In this document: positions 28,076 to 37,845 of the stretch, one piece after another
How positions within the stretch are numbered: the stretch's first letter is position 1
How the letters are laid out: each line of letters starts with the position of its first letter
Source of the DNA: Arthrobacter sp.
Lineage (GTDB): Bacteria; Actinomycetota; Actinomycetes; Actinomycetales; Micrococcaceae
Direction: 5' to 3'
Length of the DNA: 64,000 bases
Assembly: GCF_031179985.1 (NCBI RefSeq)
Contig: NZ_JAPSHJ010000006.1
Location: forward strand, 74,305-138,304
The notes under the pieces: model-generated
Seen by the model: only the letters and a program-made list of their open reading frames with translations
The model's database searches: none
Told to the model about the DNA's origin: nothing
Translations under genes and position numbers: made by a program

Positions 28076-28804
28076 GTGGAGTTTATTAATGAGGCCGTGC
28101 TCCATGCGGCGGGACAGTGGTGGATCTACCCTGTATTGCTTCTGTTTTTCTTCGTTGACGGCTTCGCCATGGTGGTCCCCAGCGAGACCCTCATCGTCGC
28201 GCTCGCGGCCTTCTCCCGGCACAGCGGGGAACCGAATCTCTGGATCCTTGGCGCGACCGCCCTGGTTGGAGCCATCGCCGGCGACAACATGGCATTCCTC
28301 CTGGGACGGAAGATCGGCCTGGAACGCTGGAAGTGGATGCGCCGGGCGAAGGTCCAAAAGGCCTTCGGCTGGGCACGCTACGAACTTGAAAAACGCGGCG
28401 CTGTCCTGATCTTCACAGCAAGGTACATCCCCTGGGGGCGTGTGGCGGTCAACTACGTGGCAGGGAGCACCGGCTTTGGACACCGCCGCTTTTTCCTGCT
28501 GGACGCCTTCGCCTGCATCACCTGGGTGGGCTACTCAATCGGCATCGGTATCCTTGCCAGCTCGTTCCCCTGGCTGCACCACAATCCGCTGCTTAGCGCC
28601 GGAATTGCCGTGGTGTTCGCCATCGTGCTGGGAATCCTCATCGACCACGTCCTGCGCTGGTGGCACAAGCATCTTGCACGCAACGATGCCGAAGTGGTTG
28701 ATGAATGGCTGGACGGCGGTCCTGCCGGTGCGCAGACCCTGGAAACCGCCGCGTCTCCCATCCTCGCCTCTACTGCATTGGACCCGGAACCAGGCGGAAG
28801 GTAG
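28076..28804 (+). CDS. DedA family membrane protein, second copy
   Basis: Paralogue of the preceding DedA protein, 242 residues. It has FAMVVPSETLIVALAAF, GDNMAFLLGRKIG and FTARYIPWGRVAVNYVAG. Its C-terminal helix is followed by a roughly 45-residue soluble tail with several acidic residues. GTG 28076 is preceded by AGGAGA. The pair differ enough in sequence to be an old duplication. Their placement inside a nucleoside salvage cluster, upstream of adenosine deaminase, is more likely positional than functional. Confidence 0.91.
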   Translation: MEFINEAVLHAAGQWWIYPVLLLFFFVDGFAMVVPSETLIVALAAFSRHSGEPNLWILGATALVGAIAGDNMAFLLGRKIGLERWKWMRRAKVQKAFGWARYELEKRGAVLIFTARYIPWGRVAVNYVAGSTGFGHRRFFLLDAFACITWVGYSIGIGILASSFPWLHHNPLLSAGIAVVFAIVLGILIDHVLRWWHKHLARNDAEVVDEWLDGGPAGAQTLETAASPILASTALDPEPGGR

Positions 28805-28843
28805 CGGCTGGCATTAGCCGGCCGGCAACCCTAAGGTTGGAAC

Positions 28844-29989
28844 GTGACTGAGCCTATCCTTGACGCTGCCCCTGCCCTCGACTTCGACCTGAAGAGCCTT
28901 CCTAAGGTCTCCCTGCATGACCATCTGGATGGCGGATTGCGCCCGTCCACGATTATTGAACTGGCCAATGAGGTGGGCCACACCCTGCCCACAACCGATC
29001 CTGTAGCGCTCGGTGAGTGGTTCCGCGAGTCCGCTGATTCAGGCTCCCTTGTCCGCTACCTGGAAACCTTCGACCACACCGTTGCCGTCATGCAGACCAA
29101 GGACGGCCTGTTCCGGGTCGCCAAGGAGTTCGTCGAGGATCTGGCGGACGACGGCGTCGTGTACGGCGAAGTGCGTTGGGCCCCTGAGCAGCACCTCCAG
29201 AAGGGCTTGACCCTGGACGAGACCGTTGAAGCGGTGCAGGCCGGCCTTGAGGCCGGCGTCGACGCCGTTGCCGAAAGCGGCCGCGACATCCAGGTAGGCC
29301 AACTCATCACCGCCATGCGCCATGCTGACCGTGGCCAGGAAATCGCCGAACTTGCCGTGCGGCACCGGGACAATGGCGCAGTGGGCTTCGACATCGCCGG
29401 AGCTGAGGACGGGTTCCTGCCGTCACGCTTCAAGGACGCCTTCACTTACCTGGCTGAAAACAACTTCCCTGCCACCGTCCACGCCGGCGAGGCCGCAGGC
29501 CTGGAAAGCATCCAGTCCGCGCTGGTGGACGGCCGGGCCCTCCGCCTGGGCCATGGTGTACGCATCGCCGAGGACATCATGGTTGAGTTCGAAGACGCGG
29601 AAGATGCCTCTGACGACGACGACAACGTGGGCCTCGTGACCCTTGGTAATCTCTCAAGCTGGGTCCGGGACCGGGGCATCGCCTTGGAAATCTGCCCCTC
29701 CTCCAACCTTCAGACCGGTGCCATCGCAGGATTCGGCGACGACCTCGACAGCCACCCGCTGGACATGCTGTACCAACTGGGCTTCAACGTCACCATCAAC
29801 ACCGACAACCGCCTCATGAGCGGGGTGACGCTCACCGACGAGTTTGAACTCCTGGTTGAGACGTTCGATTATGACCTCGATGACCTGCTTGAACTGACGC
29901 TCAACGCAGCCGAGGCCGCCTTCCTGCCTCTCGAAGAGAAAGAAGCACTCGTCGAATACATCAACGACGCCTACGCCAACCTTGCCTGA
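28844..29989 (+). CDS. add: Adenosine deaminase
   Basis: Zn-dependent amidohydrolase converting adenosine and deoxyadenosine to inosine forms; 381 residues. Metal and catalytic motifs are SLHDHLDGGLRP (His25, His27), VHAGEAAGLESI (His and Glu), LGHGVRI, ICPSSNLQTG and TINTDNRLMSG (catalytic Asp). An acidic insertion, EDAEDASDDDDNVG, follows the HGVRI strand. The GTG start has AAGG upstream. It completes a cluster for nucleoside import and catabolism. Confidence 0.94.
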   Translation: MTEPILDAAPALDFDLKSLPKVSLHDHLDGGLRPSTIIELANEVGHTLPTTDPVALGEWFRESADSGSLVRYLETFDHTVAVMQTKDGLFRVAKEFVEDLADDGVVYGEVRWAPEQHLQKGLTLDETVEAVQAGLEAGVDAVAESGRDIQVGQLITAMRHADRGQEIAELAVRHRDNGAVGFDIAGAEDGFLPSRFKDAFTYLAENNFPATVHAGEAAGLESIQSALVDGRALRLGHGVRIAEDIMVEFEDAEDASDDDDNVGLVTLGNLSSWVRDRGIALEICPSSNLQTGAIAGFGDDLDSHPLDMLYQLGFNVTINTDNRLMSGVTLTDEFELLVETFDYDLDDLLELTLNAAEAAFLPLEEKEALVEYINDAYANLA

Positions 29990-30692
29990 TAGCGGCGCAT
30001 CCGGGCCCGACAGCCGTCGTCCTGAAAGCAAGGCAACTCCCGTTGCGGAACTGATTGCCGTTATCGCAGCCCTCCGGGAGCACTGCCCCTGGATGGGGGC
30101 TCTGACTCACGAGTCACTCGTGGAGTATTTGCTGGAGGAAGCCTTTGAGGTGGCCGAGTCCATTGAGACGGGCGCTGATGAGGCCGAGCTCCAGGGTGAG
30201 CTGGGCGATGTCCTCCTGCAGGTTGTGCTCCACGCCCGTCTGGCCCAGGAACGCGATGTCTTCGACTTCGACGACGTCATCCGCAGCATCACCGGCAAGA
30301 TGATCCGCCGCAACCCCCACGTTTTCCGTCCCGACGGTAGTCTCCAGGACACCTTCCCGGCCACGGTGGCTGAGATCGTGCAGAAATGGGATGCCGTGAA
30401 AAGGGCCGAAAAGCCGGCAGGCACGGGTGTCTTCGAAGGCATTCCGCTCGCTTTACCCGCTCTTGCCCGTGCCCAGAAGTCACTGGACCGGGCAGAGCGG
30501 GCCGGACTGGACACACCCGCAGTGCCGCCTGTAAAGCTGCCTCCGGCAGACCAGGGTGAGTACTCCGAAAAGGAACTCGGCGAGCTCCTTTTTGGCCTTG
30601 TGGCGGCGGCTCGGGCCCAGGGACTGGATGCCGAACGCGCCTTGCGTGGGGCGATCCGCGAATTCCAGGAAAGCCACGGCTCGCCTTCATGA
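29982..30692 (+). CDS. mazG: MazG nucleoside triphosphate pyrophosphohydrolase
   Basis: All-alpha NTP pyrophosphohydrolase that hydrolyses (d)NTPs to monophosphates and cleans aberrant nucleotides. The catalytic acidic cluster is EYLLEEAFEVAESIE with GELGDVLLQVVLHARLAQE, followed by RNPHVF. At 236 residues it is a shorter actinobacterial form with one complete catalytic repeat and a reduced second one. The TTG at 29982 overlaps the add stop by 8 bp. The segment normally reading HGCPWD appears as HCPWMGALTH, with the Asp replaced by Met. Confidence 0.87.
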   Translation: MPDSGASGPDSRRPESKATPVAELIAVIAALREHCPWMGALTHESLVEYLLEEAFEVAESIETGADEAELQGELGDVLLQVVLHARLAQERDVFDFDDVIRSITGKMIRRNPHVFRPDGSLQDTFPATVAEIVQKWDAVKRAEKPAGTGVFEGIPLALPALARAQKSLDRAERAGLDTPAVPPVKLPPADQGEYSEKELGELLFGLVAAARAQGLDAERALRGAIREFQESHGSPS

Positions 30693-30740
30693 CGTCAAGG
30701 TGCCGGAGAGGTTTCCGTAACCTGTACCACTCTCGACTAG

Positions 30741-32093
<1,353 letters not shown>

Positions 32094-32111
32094 TAGCCGC
32101 TAAAACGCTTG

Positions 32112-32154
32112 ACCGGTGGCTATGGTTGAAAGACCATGGCCACCGGTTTTCTTT
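32112..32154 (+). terminator. Terminator after eno
   Basis: Stem ACCGGTGGC and ATGGT pairing with ACCAT and GCCACCGGT around a short loop, followed by TTTCTTT. Confidence 0.88.
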
Positions 32155-32255
32155 AACCGGGAAGGCAGTCAGGCCCACTGGGCCGGCAAGAGCAACAAAA
32201 CAGCAAGGCAAGCGCAGCAACCCGCCCGCAAGGACAAGGGCATTACAGGAGTGTC

Positions 32256-33014
32256 ATGGCAACCCGACGTCCCAAGGTTCCCAGGATCACCACTGCGGCC
32301 CCCACAGCGGAAGGGACCGACGGCGGCGATGTCATACAGGCGAATTTCGGTTCTACTGCGTCAGGGACGAAGCCTGGTTCGGCAAGCCCGGGAGTGCAGT
32401 CAGACGAGCGTCAGAAGCCTGCTGCCAAAGCCACCAGCGATAGATCGGTAACGGCCAGCGCCGCAGCTGACAAATCCGGCACCCCCAAGAGCGGCACTGA
32501 TAAATTCTCCGCCATCCAGGCGAAAGGGGACGCGCGCAGCCGCGGCGGGAGTTCGCGATACAGCCTGAAGGGACCCCAGCCACACCGGCCGGCCGAGCAG
32601 GATGCCGACGACTCCGTGGATCCCGTTCCCGCGCGGGCGTTTTCCGGCCGGTTCCTGGCGCTGGCAGTGGTCATGATCGCCATCACCGTGATGCTGGCCC
32701 CAACAGTGAAGATCTGGTTTGAAAAGTCAGCCGAAATATCGGCCCTGGAAGCAGACATCGCCGCACGTAAGGCAGAGCAAAACAGCCTCAAACAGCAGGT
32801 GTCCCGCTGGCAGGATCCCAACTATGTCAAACAGCAGGCCCGGGACCGCATTAACATGGTTATGCCGGGTGAGACGGGCTACTGGGTTTTTGGCAGCGAT
32901 GAGCCTGCCGGAACGAGCAGTGGCCAGGCCGGTGCAGGATCAGCAGAAGAGCCCGCCAACCTGCCATGGGTGGATGCCCTTTGGGAGTCCATCCGGCGGT
33001 CGGCAACAGACTAG
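32256..33014 (+). CDS. divIC: FtsB/DivIC family septum formation protein
   Basis: Bitopic cell-division protein, 252 residues. A disordered, basic/Ser-rich cytoplasmic N-terminus of about 128 residues is followed by one TM helix (FLALAVVMIAITVMLAPTV). A coiled coil (EISALEADIAARKAEQNSL) comes next, then the family's RDRINMVMPGETGYWV segment. This is the standard architecture of DivIC/FtsB, which joins FtsL and FtsQ/DivIB at the septum. CAGGAG lies 5 nt before ATG. The eno-divIC-DUF501-ppx order is a conserved actinobacterial neighbourhood (recalled, not searched). Confidence 0.88.
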   Translation: MATRRPKVPRITTAAPTAEGTDGGDVIQANFGSTASGTKPGSASPGVQSDERQKPAAKATSDRSVTASAAADKSGTPKSGTDKFSAIQAKGDARSRGGSSRYSLKGPQPHRPAEQDADDSVDPVPARAFSGRFLALAVVMIAITVMLAPTVKIWFEKSAEISALEADIAARKAEQNSLKQQVSRWQDPNYVKQQARDRINMVMPGETGYWVFGSDEPAGTSSGQAGAGSAEEPANLPWVDALWESIRRSATD

Positions 33015-33091
33015 AAGCAGAACCGCCATTGGAGTGTTCCTGGGACATTCCCCGCCGGGAAGGAAAGCGGCAGCCCGGTGGAAGTGAGCGC

Positions 33092-33790
33092 GTGGAATTG
33101 AATGCAATGGAACGGAACGCAGTGGAAACGAATGCAGCGGCCTCGCCAGAGGAACTCCGCCAGCCGTCAGAAAAGGACCTTGACGTCCTCAGCCGCCAGC
33201 TTGGCCGGCCGGTACGGGACGTTGTCGAGATCCCCGCGCGCTGCGTGTGCGGCAACCCCCTCGTAGCGGCCACCGCACCCCGGCTCAGCAACGGAACTCC
33301 GTTTCCCACCACGTTCTACCTCACACATCCGGTGATCACCGCCGCGGTATCCAGGCTCGAGGCCGCCGGCTTGATGAACACCATGAACGAACGGCTCGCA
33401 GAGGACAGCCTCCTCGCAGAGCGGTACCAGTCAGCCCATGAGGCGTACCTGCGCTCCCGGAACGAGATCGGCGCACGCTGCGGAATCGGCCCGGTACCGG
33501 AGATCGACGGCGTTTCAGCAGGCGGCATGCCCACCCGCGTCAAATGCCTCCATGTCCTGGTGGGCCACTCCCTGGCCGCAGGCCACGGTGTGAATCCGCT
33601 CGGTGACGAAGCCCTGGCCGCCATCGCCGAATGGTGGACGGCCGACCGTTGCTACTGCCAAGGAGCCTGGGATACGGCCGGCGAGACGCCCTCACGCGAA
33701 CTGAGCCGTCACGGCCCGCAGGGCTTGCCTGACATCGTGGGCCGCCCCGCCCCTGTACGCGGCCCGGCCGCACAAAAGGATCTCCCATGA
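33092..33790 (+). CDS. DUF501 family protein
   Basis: Actinobacterial conserved protein of unknown function (DUF501). The domain runs from EKDLDVLSRQLGRPV through VEIPARCVCGNPLVA, PFPTTFYLTHP and PTRVKCLHVLVGHSLAAG to RCYCQGAW. The conserved Cys residues suggest a structural metal or redox site. The N-terminus is three tandem 15-bp units encoding VELNA, MERNA and VETNA. Each begins with a possible start codon (GTG 33092, ATG 33107, GTG 33122), so the true start is uncertain. The ppx start overlaps its stop (ATGA). Confidence 0.82.
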   Translation: MELNAMERNAVETNAAASPEELRQPSEKDLDVLSRQLGRPVRDVVEIPARCVCGNPLVAATAPRLSNGTPFPTTFYLTHPVITAAVSRLEAAGLMNTMNERLAEDSLLAERYQSAHEAYLRSRNEIGARCGIGPVPEIDGVSAGGMPTRVKCLHVLVGHSLAAGHGVNPLGDEALAAIAEWWTADRCYCQGAWDTAGETPSRELSRHGPQGLPDIVGRPAPVRGPAAQKDLP

Positions 33791-34734
33791 CCCGTGTAGC
33801 GGCCGTTGACTGCGGTACCAATTCAATCCGCCTTCTGATCGCTGACGCCGCACGCCGGGACGGCACGTTCGCCCTGAACGATGTGGTGCGGGAAATGCGG
33901 GTGGTGCGGCTTGGCCAAGGGGTTGATGCCACAGGGGAGTTGGCTCAGGAAGCGCTTGACCGGACCTTCGCTGCGGCGGCCGACTACGCGTCGATGATCC
34001 GGGACCAGGGGGCCAGCCGTGTCAGATTCGTGGCTACGTCCGCTACCAGGGATGCTGCGAACCGGCAGGTCTTCGTGGACGGTATCCGCGAGCTTCTTGG
34101 CGTCGAGCCGGAAGTAATCTCAGGAGATGAGGAGGCGGCGCTGTCCTTTGCCGGCGCCAGCAGCGTACTGCCCTCCCGGGGCCAGGATCCTGTTTTGGTG
34201 GTGGACCTCGGGGGCGGCAGCACGGAGTTTGTGCTCGGCGATGCCTCCGGGGTGATTGCTGCGAAGTCAGTGGATATCGGCTGTGTCAGGATGACGGAAC
34301 GACACCTGCTCACCGACCCGCCAACAGCCGAAGAAATCGCGGCGGCAGAAGCCGACGTCGACGCCGCCATCAGCCAAGCGGCCCTGATCGTTCCCCTCGA
34401 ACGGACATCCGCCGTCGTCGGCGTTGCCGGCTCTATCACCACCATCACCGCGCATGCATTGCGGTTGCCCGCGTACTCACCGGACGCCATCCATGGCACT
34501 GAACTGAGCATCACGGTCATCCGGGAGGCTGCGAGCGACCTGCTGCGAATGACCCGAGCGGAAAGGGCGGCCCTGCCGTACATGCACCCGGGCCGGGTTG
34601 ACGTTATCGGGGCCGGTGCCCTGGTGTGGCGCCGCGTCCTGGAACGGATGGCGGAGGTCACCGATGGGCGGATCAGCACGGCCGTCAGCAGCGAACACGA
34701 TATTCTCGACGGAATTGCCCTCAGTGTCCTCTAG
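33787..34734 (+). CDS. ppx: Ppx/GppA family phosphatase (exopolyphosphatase)
   Basis: ASKHA-fold phosphatase that degrades polyphosphate or (p)ppGpp-type substrates. The 315-residue protein has AVDCGTNSIRLLIAD at the N-terminus. FVATSATRDAANR and VVDLGGGSTEFVLG (phosphate-binding and catalytic region) follow, then GVAGSITTITAH. It is the short actinobacterial form lacking a C-terminal HD domain. Polyphosphatase versus pppGpp phosphatase activity cannot be decided from motifs. It is translationally coupled to the DUF501 gene. Confidence 0.9.
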   Translation: MTRVAAVDCGTNSIRLLIADAARRDGTFALNDVVREMRVVRLGQGVDATGELAQEALDRTFAAAADYASMIRDQGASRVRFVATSATRDAANRQVFVDGIRELLGVEPEVISGDEEAALSFAGASSVLPSRGQDPVLVVDLGGGSTEFVLGDASGVIAAKSVDIGCVRMTERHLLTDPPTAEEIAAAEADVDAAISQAALIVPLERTSAVVGVAGSITTITAHALRLPAYSPDAIHGTELSITVIREAASDLLRMTRAERAALPYMHPGRVDVIGAGALVWRRVLERMAEVTDGRISTAVSSEHDILDGIALSVL

Positions 34735-34820
34735 ATCAAGCTATCCACGCCACGCCCGCCCCTGACCGGGAGCATCTGAAGACCGCCCGTGCCGCCTGAC
34801 GTACAGCCGATTGGACCAGA

Positions 34821-36212
34821 ATGACCAGAGCAACAGCCCGGTACCGCCGGACGGCCTCCGCACTCATGGCTGTGGCCCTCGCTGGCGGCAGCTTGACCAC
34901 GGCCCTGATTGCGGCGCCGGCGGCGCATGCCGATGCGTGGCGGGACAAGCAGTACTGGCTGGCCGAATCCGGTATCACCAAAGCCTGGGAGGTTTCCAAG
35001 GGAGCCAACGTGAAGGTAGCCGTGATCGACAGCGGTGTGGACGCCGATCACCCGGACCTCAAGGGGGTCGTTTCGGGTGGCTCTGATGCCTCCGGCGCAG
35101 GCAGCCCGGATGGACGTAAGAGCATCGGAGCGAAGCCGGAGCACGGGACGCTGGTCGCCACGATGCTGGCAGGCCGAGGCCACCAGCCCAAGGGTTCCAC
35201 CGCTAAGCCAACCAGCGGACCGGAAGCGGCAACCGGCCCTGACGGGATTATGGGCGTCGCTCCCGAAGCCCAGATTCTTTCAGTCTCCACGTGGCTCGGT
35301 TCGACAAACCCGGGTGGCAGGACCGATCAGGAACAGATTCCGGACGCCGTCCGCTGGGCCGTGGACAACGGGGCACAGGTTATCAACATCTCGCTTGGCA
35401 GCACCTCACCCCAGTGGCCCCAGAGCTGGGACGCGGCCTTCCTCTATGCGGAGCAAAAGGACGTTGTCATTGTGGCAGCGGCCGGAAACCGCGTGGGAGG
35501 AAATGTCCAGGTCGGAGCACCTGCCACCATTCCAGGGGTGCTCACGGTAGCCGGATTGGACCGCAAGGGCGTGGCCAGTGTCGATTCGTCATCGCAGGGC
35601 ATCAGCATCGGCGTGGCTGCTCCCGCCGAAGACCTGCTCGGTGGCATGCCGGGCGGTGGCTACGCGGAATGGGCTGGAACATCCGGGGCGACGCCGATTG
35701 TTGCCGGTGTTGCCGCGCTGATCCGTTCCAAGTGGCCTGAGATGAGCGCGAAGCAGGTTATCAACCGCATCGTCACCACAGCCAACGACGCAGGTGTCCC
35801 GGGCAAGGATCCCATCTATGGCTTCGGAGTCCTGAACGCTGAGGCGGCGCTGAAAGCCAACGTGCCGGAGGCCGCGGTTAATCCGTTGGGCACCATTTCG
35901 GACTGGATCCGTGTACACCGAAGGGGAGGAGAGGCGCCTGCTGCCCCTGTTCCGAGTGAGAGCCCCACGAGTGCTGCTCCCACGCTTCCCGAAGCCACGG
36001 TGCCTGCCGCAACGGCGCCTTCTTCGGGGGAAGGCGTCCTTCCCGCTCTGGTAGTCGTGGGCTTCGGGCTGCTGTTCCTTGCCATCATCGGCGCCGGGAC
36101 GCTCCAGTTCCTGCGGGCCTACAGGAATCCCGTTAAGGCGCCGGAAGAGCCCGATACAGGAGTCCTTGAAGCTGTTCCATCCAGTCAGCGGACAAGCGCC
36201 GGACCTAGTTAG
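34821..36212 (+). CDS. Membrane-anchored S8 subtilisin-like serine protease
   Basis: Secreted subtilase with an N-terminal signal peptide (cleavage near AHA-DA, residue 38). The catalytic triad is Asp70 (VAVIDSGVD), His108 (PEHGTLVATM) and Ser288 (AGTSGATPIVAGVAAL). There is no obvious inhibitory prodomain. A Pro/Ser/Thr/Ala-rich linker of about 50 residues leads to a C-terminal TM helix (LVVVGFGLLFLAIIGAGTL) and a short cytoplasmic tail. This resembles the mycosin layout, but no type VII secretion genes are nearby. The 463-residue protein is probably on the outer face of the membrane. Confidence 0.9.
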   Translation: MTRATARYRRTASALMAVALAGGSLTTALIAAPAAHADAWRDKQYWLAESGITKAWEVSKGANVKVAVIDSGVDADHPDLKGVVSGGSDASGAGSPDGRKSIGAKPEHGTLVATMLAGRGHQPKGSTAKPTSGPEAATGPDGIMGVAPEAQILSVSTWLGSTNPGGRTDQEQIPDAVRWAVDNGAQVINISLGSTSPQWPQSWDAAFLYAEQKDVVIVAAAGNRVGGNVQVGAPATIPGVLTVAGLDRKGVASVDSSSQGISIGVAAPAEDLLGGMPGGGYAEWAGTSGATPIVAGVAALIRSKWPEMSAKQVINRIVTTANDAGVPGKDPIYGFGVLNAEAALKANVPEAAVNPLGTISDWIRVHRRGGEAPAAPVPSESPTSAAPTLPEATVPAATAPSSGEGVLPALVVVGFGLLFLAIIGAGTLQFLRAYRNPVKAPEEPDTGVLEAVPSSQRTSAGPS

Positions 36213-36226
36213 TGAAGATTTTCACA
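36211..36226. promoter_or_regulatory. CRP/GlxR-like site in the ndh promoter
   Basis: AGTGA-N6-TCACA differs from the CRP/GlxR consensus TGTGA-N6-TCACA at one position. It overlaps the predicted -35 region of a promoter whose -10 is TATTCT (36235-36240) and whose +1 is the ATG at 36247. Confidence 0.5.
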
Positions 36227-36246
36227 AACTACTGTATTCTTGAAAC

Positions 36247-37710
36247 ATGGCATCCTCCCCACAGCTCCAGGACCGTCCCAGGGTACTCGTCGTCGGCGGC
36301 GGGTACGTCGGCCTGTACGTAGCCCTCAAACTGCAGAAGAAGATCGCGAATGCCGGTGGCATCGTCACCCTCGTTGATCCGCTGCCTTACATGACCTACC
36401 AGCCGTTCCTGCCTGAGGTTGCCGGCGGAAACATCGAGGCACGCCATGCCGTTGTTTCCCACCGCCAGCACCTCAAGCAGACCGAGCTGATCCAGGGCCG
36501 TGTCGTTTCCATCGACCACGCCAACCGGACGGCCGTTGTGGCACCGGCAGATGGCGGCGCCAACTTTGAAGTTCCTTACTTCGACGTCGTAGTGGCGGCA
36601 GGTGCCATTACGCGCACCTTCCCCATCAAGGGACTCGCTGACAAGGGGATCGGCCTCAAGACCATCGAGGAAGCTGTTGCGCTCCGCAACAAGGTTCTCG
36701 AGCGGATCGAAGCCGCCTCCGTCATGACTGACCCTGCCGAACGCGCACGGGCCCTCACTTTCGTGGTTGTGGGCGGTGGCTTCGCAGGCATTGAGTGCAT
36801 CACTGAGATGGAAGACCTGGCCCGCGCAGCCGTCCGGAACAACCCCCGCATCAGCCAGGACGAAGTACGCTTCGTGCTGGTGGAAGCCATGGGCCGCATC
36901 ATGCCCGAGGTCACGGAAAAGCAGGCCGAGTGGGTAGTGGAGCACCTCCGCAGCCGCGGTATCGAAGTGCTGCTGAACACGTCCCTTGACAGCGCCGAGA
37001 GCGCCCTCAAGCTGATTAACCTTCCGGATAAGACGCACGCGCAGGAATTCGAAGCTGACACCCTCGTCTGGACTGCAGGTGTGCAGGCAAACCCGATGGT
37101 CCGCTCCACCGATTTCCCCTTGGATGAGCGCGGACGTGTCCGCACGCTGCCGGACCTTCGTATCGGCGGAGACGAAGGCATTGTCGAAAACGCTTGGGCC
37201 GCCGGCGATGTCGCAGCAGTCCCTGACCTCTCCGGCGGGGGAGTGGGCGGCTTCTGCGTGCCCAACGCACAGCACGCGCTGCGCCAGGCCAAACGGCTTG
37301 CCAAGAACCTGTGGGCTTCCCGGTGGGAGAAGCCGCTTAAGGATTACAAGCACAAGAACCTGGGCGCTGTCGCTGGTTTCGGCGAATGGAAGGGCGTTGC
37401 CAACATCAATCTGATCGGCAGCATCGGCCTCAAGGGCGGACTCGCCTGGCTGGCGCACCGCGGCTACCACGGAATGGCGATGCCCACCTTTGAGCGCAAG
37501 TTCCGGGTCATCCTCAACTGGATTGTCGCCTTCTTTGTTGGCCGCGACACCACTCAACTGATCGACCTCGACAACCCGCGCAGGGCCTTCGTTGCGGCTG
37601 CCACGCCGGCACCGAAGCCGGCCGCTGCCATCCAGCCGGAGATTCCCGCCGGCAAGCAGGGATCTCCAGCGGCCAAGGCCAAGGAATCAGTTTCAGCGGA
37701 CAGCAAGTAA
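36247..37710 (+). CDS. ndh: Type II NADH dehydrogenase (NDH-2)
   Basis: Peripheral membrane flavoprotein that passes electrons from NADH to menaquinone without proton pumping; 487 residues. The FAD-binding VLVVGGGYVGLYVAL lies near residue 14-28, and TYQPFLPEVAGGNIE is typical of NDH-2. The NADH-binding VVVGGGFAGIECI is near residue 175, and GDVAAVPD marks the second FAD contact. A C-terminal amphipathic/hydrophobic segment and an Ala/Pro/Lys-rich tail follow. TATTCT 7 nt before the ATG predicts a leaderless mRNA. Confidence 0.94.
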   Translation: MASSPQLQDRPRVLVVGGGYVGLYVALKLQKKIANAGGIVTLVDPLPYMTYQPFLPEVAGGNIEARHAVVSHRQHLKQTELIQGRVVSIDHANRTAVVAPADGGANFEVPYFDVVVAAGAITRTFPIKGLADKGIGLKTIEEAVALRNKVLERIEAASVMTDPAERARALTFVVVGGGFAGIECITEMEDLARAAVRNNPRISQDEVRFVLVEAMGRIMPEVTEKQAEWVVEHLRSRGIEVLLNTSLDSAESALKLINLPDKTHAQEFEADTLVWTAGVQANPMVRSTDFPLDERGRVRTLPDLRIGGDEGIVENAWAAGDVAAVPDLSGGGVGGFCVPNAQHALRQAKRLAKNLWASRWEKPLKDYKHKNLGAVAGFGEWKGVANINLIGSIGLKGGLAWLAHRGYHGMAMPTFERKFRVILNWIVAFFVGRDTTQLIDLDNPRRAFVAAATPAPKPAAAIQPEIPAGKQGSPAAKAKESVSADSK

Positions 37711-37738
37711 CTGCACTGACACACACTGTGTAAACGCC

Positions 37739-37776
37739 CGACGGCGGCCGTCCCCTCCGGGGGATGGCCGCCGTCG
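37739..37776 (+). terminator. Terminator after ndh
   Basis: CGACGGCGGCC and TCCCC pair with GGGGA and GGCCGCCGTCG around a 4-nt loop, with one mismatch. T-richness after the stem is weak. Confidence 0.75.
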
Positions 37777-37845
37777 TGGTTAACGCGGCCCGACACTGCG
37801 GTTTCAGCTGGCTTGTCAGGAAGGCGGTTTACGTAGACTGGCCCC

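Noticed and set aside
36229..37557. A 442-codon open frame on the minus strand across ndh
   Set aside because: Shadow of ndh in high-GC DNA; the plus-strand frame has both FAD and NADH motifs and a promoter.
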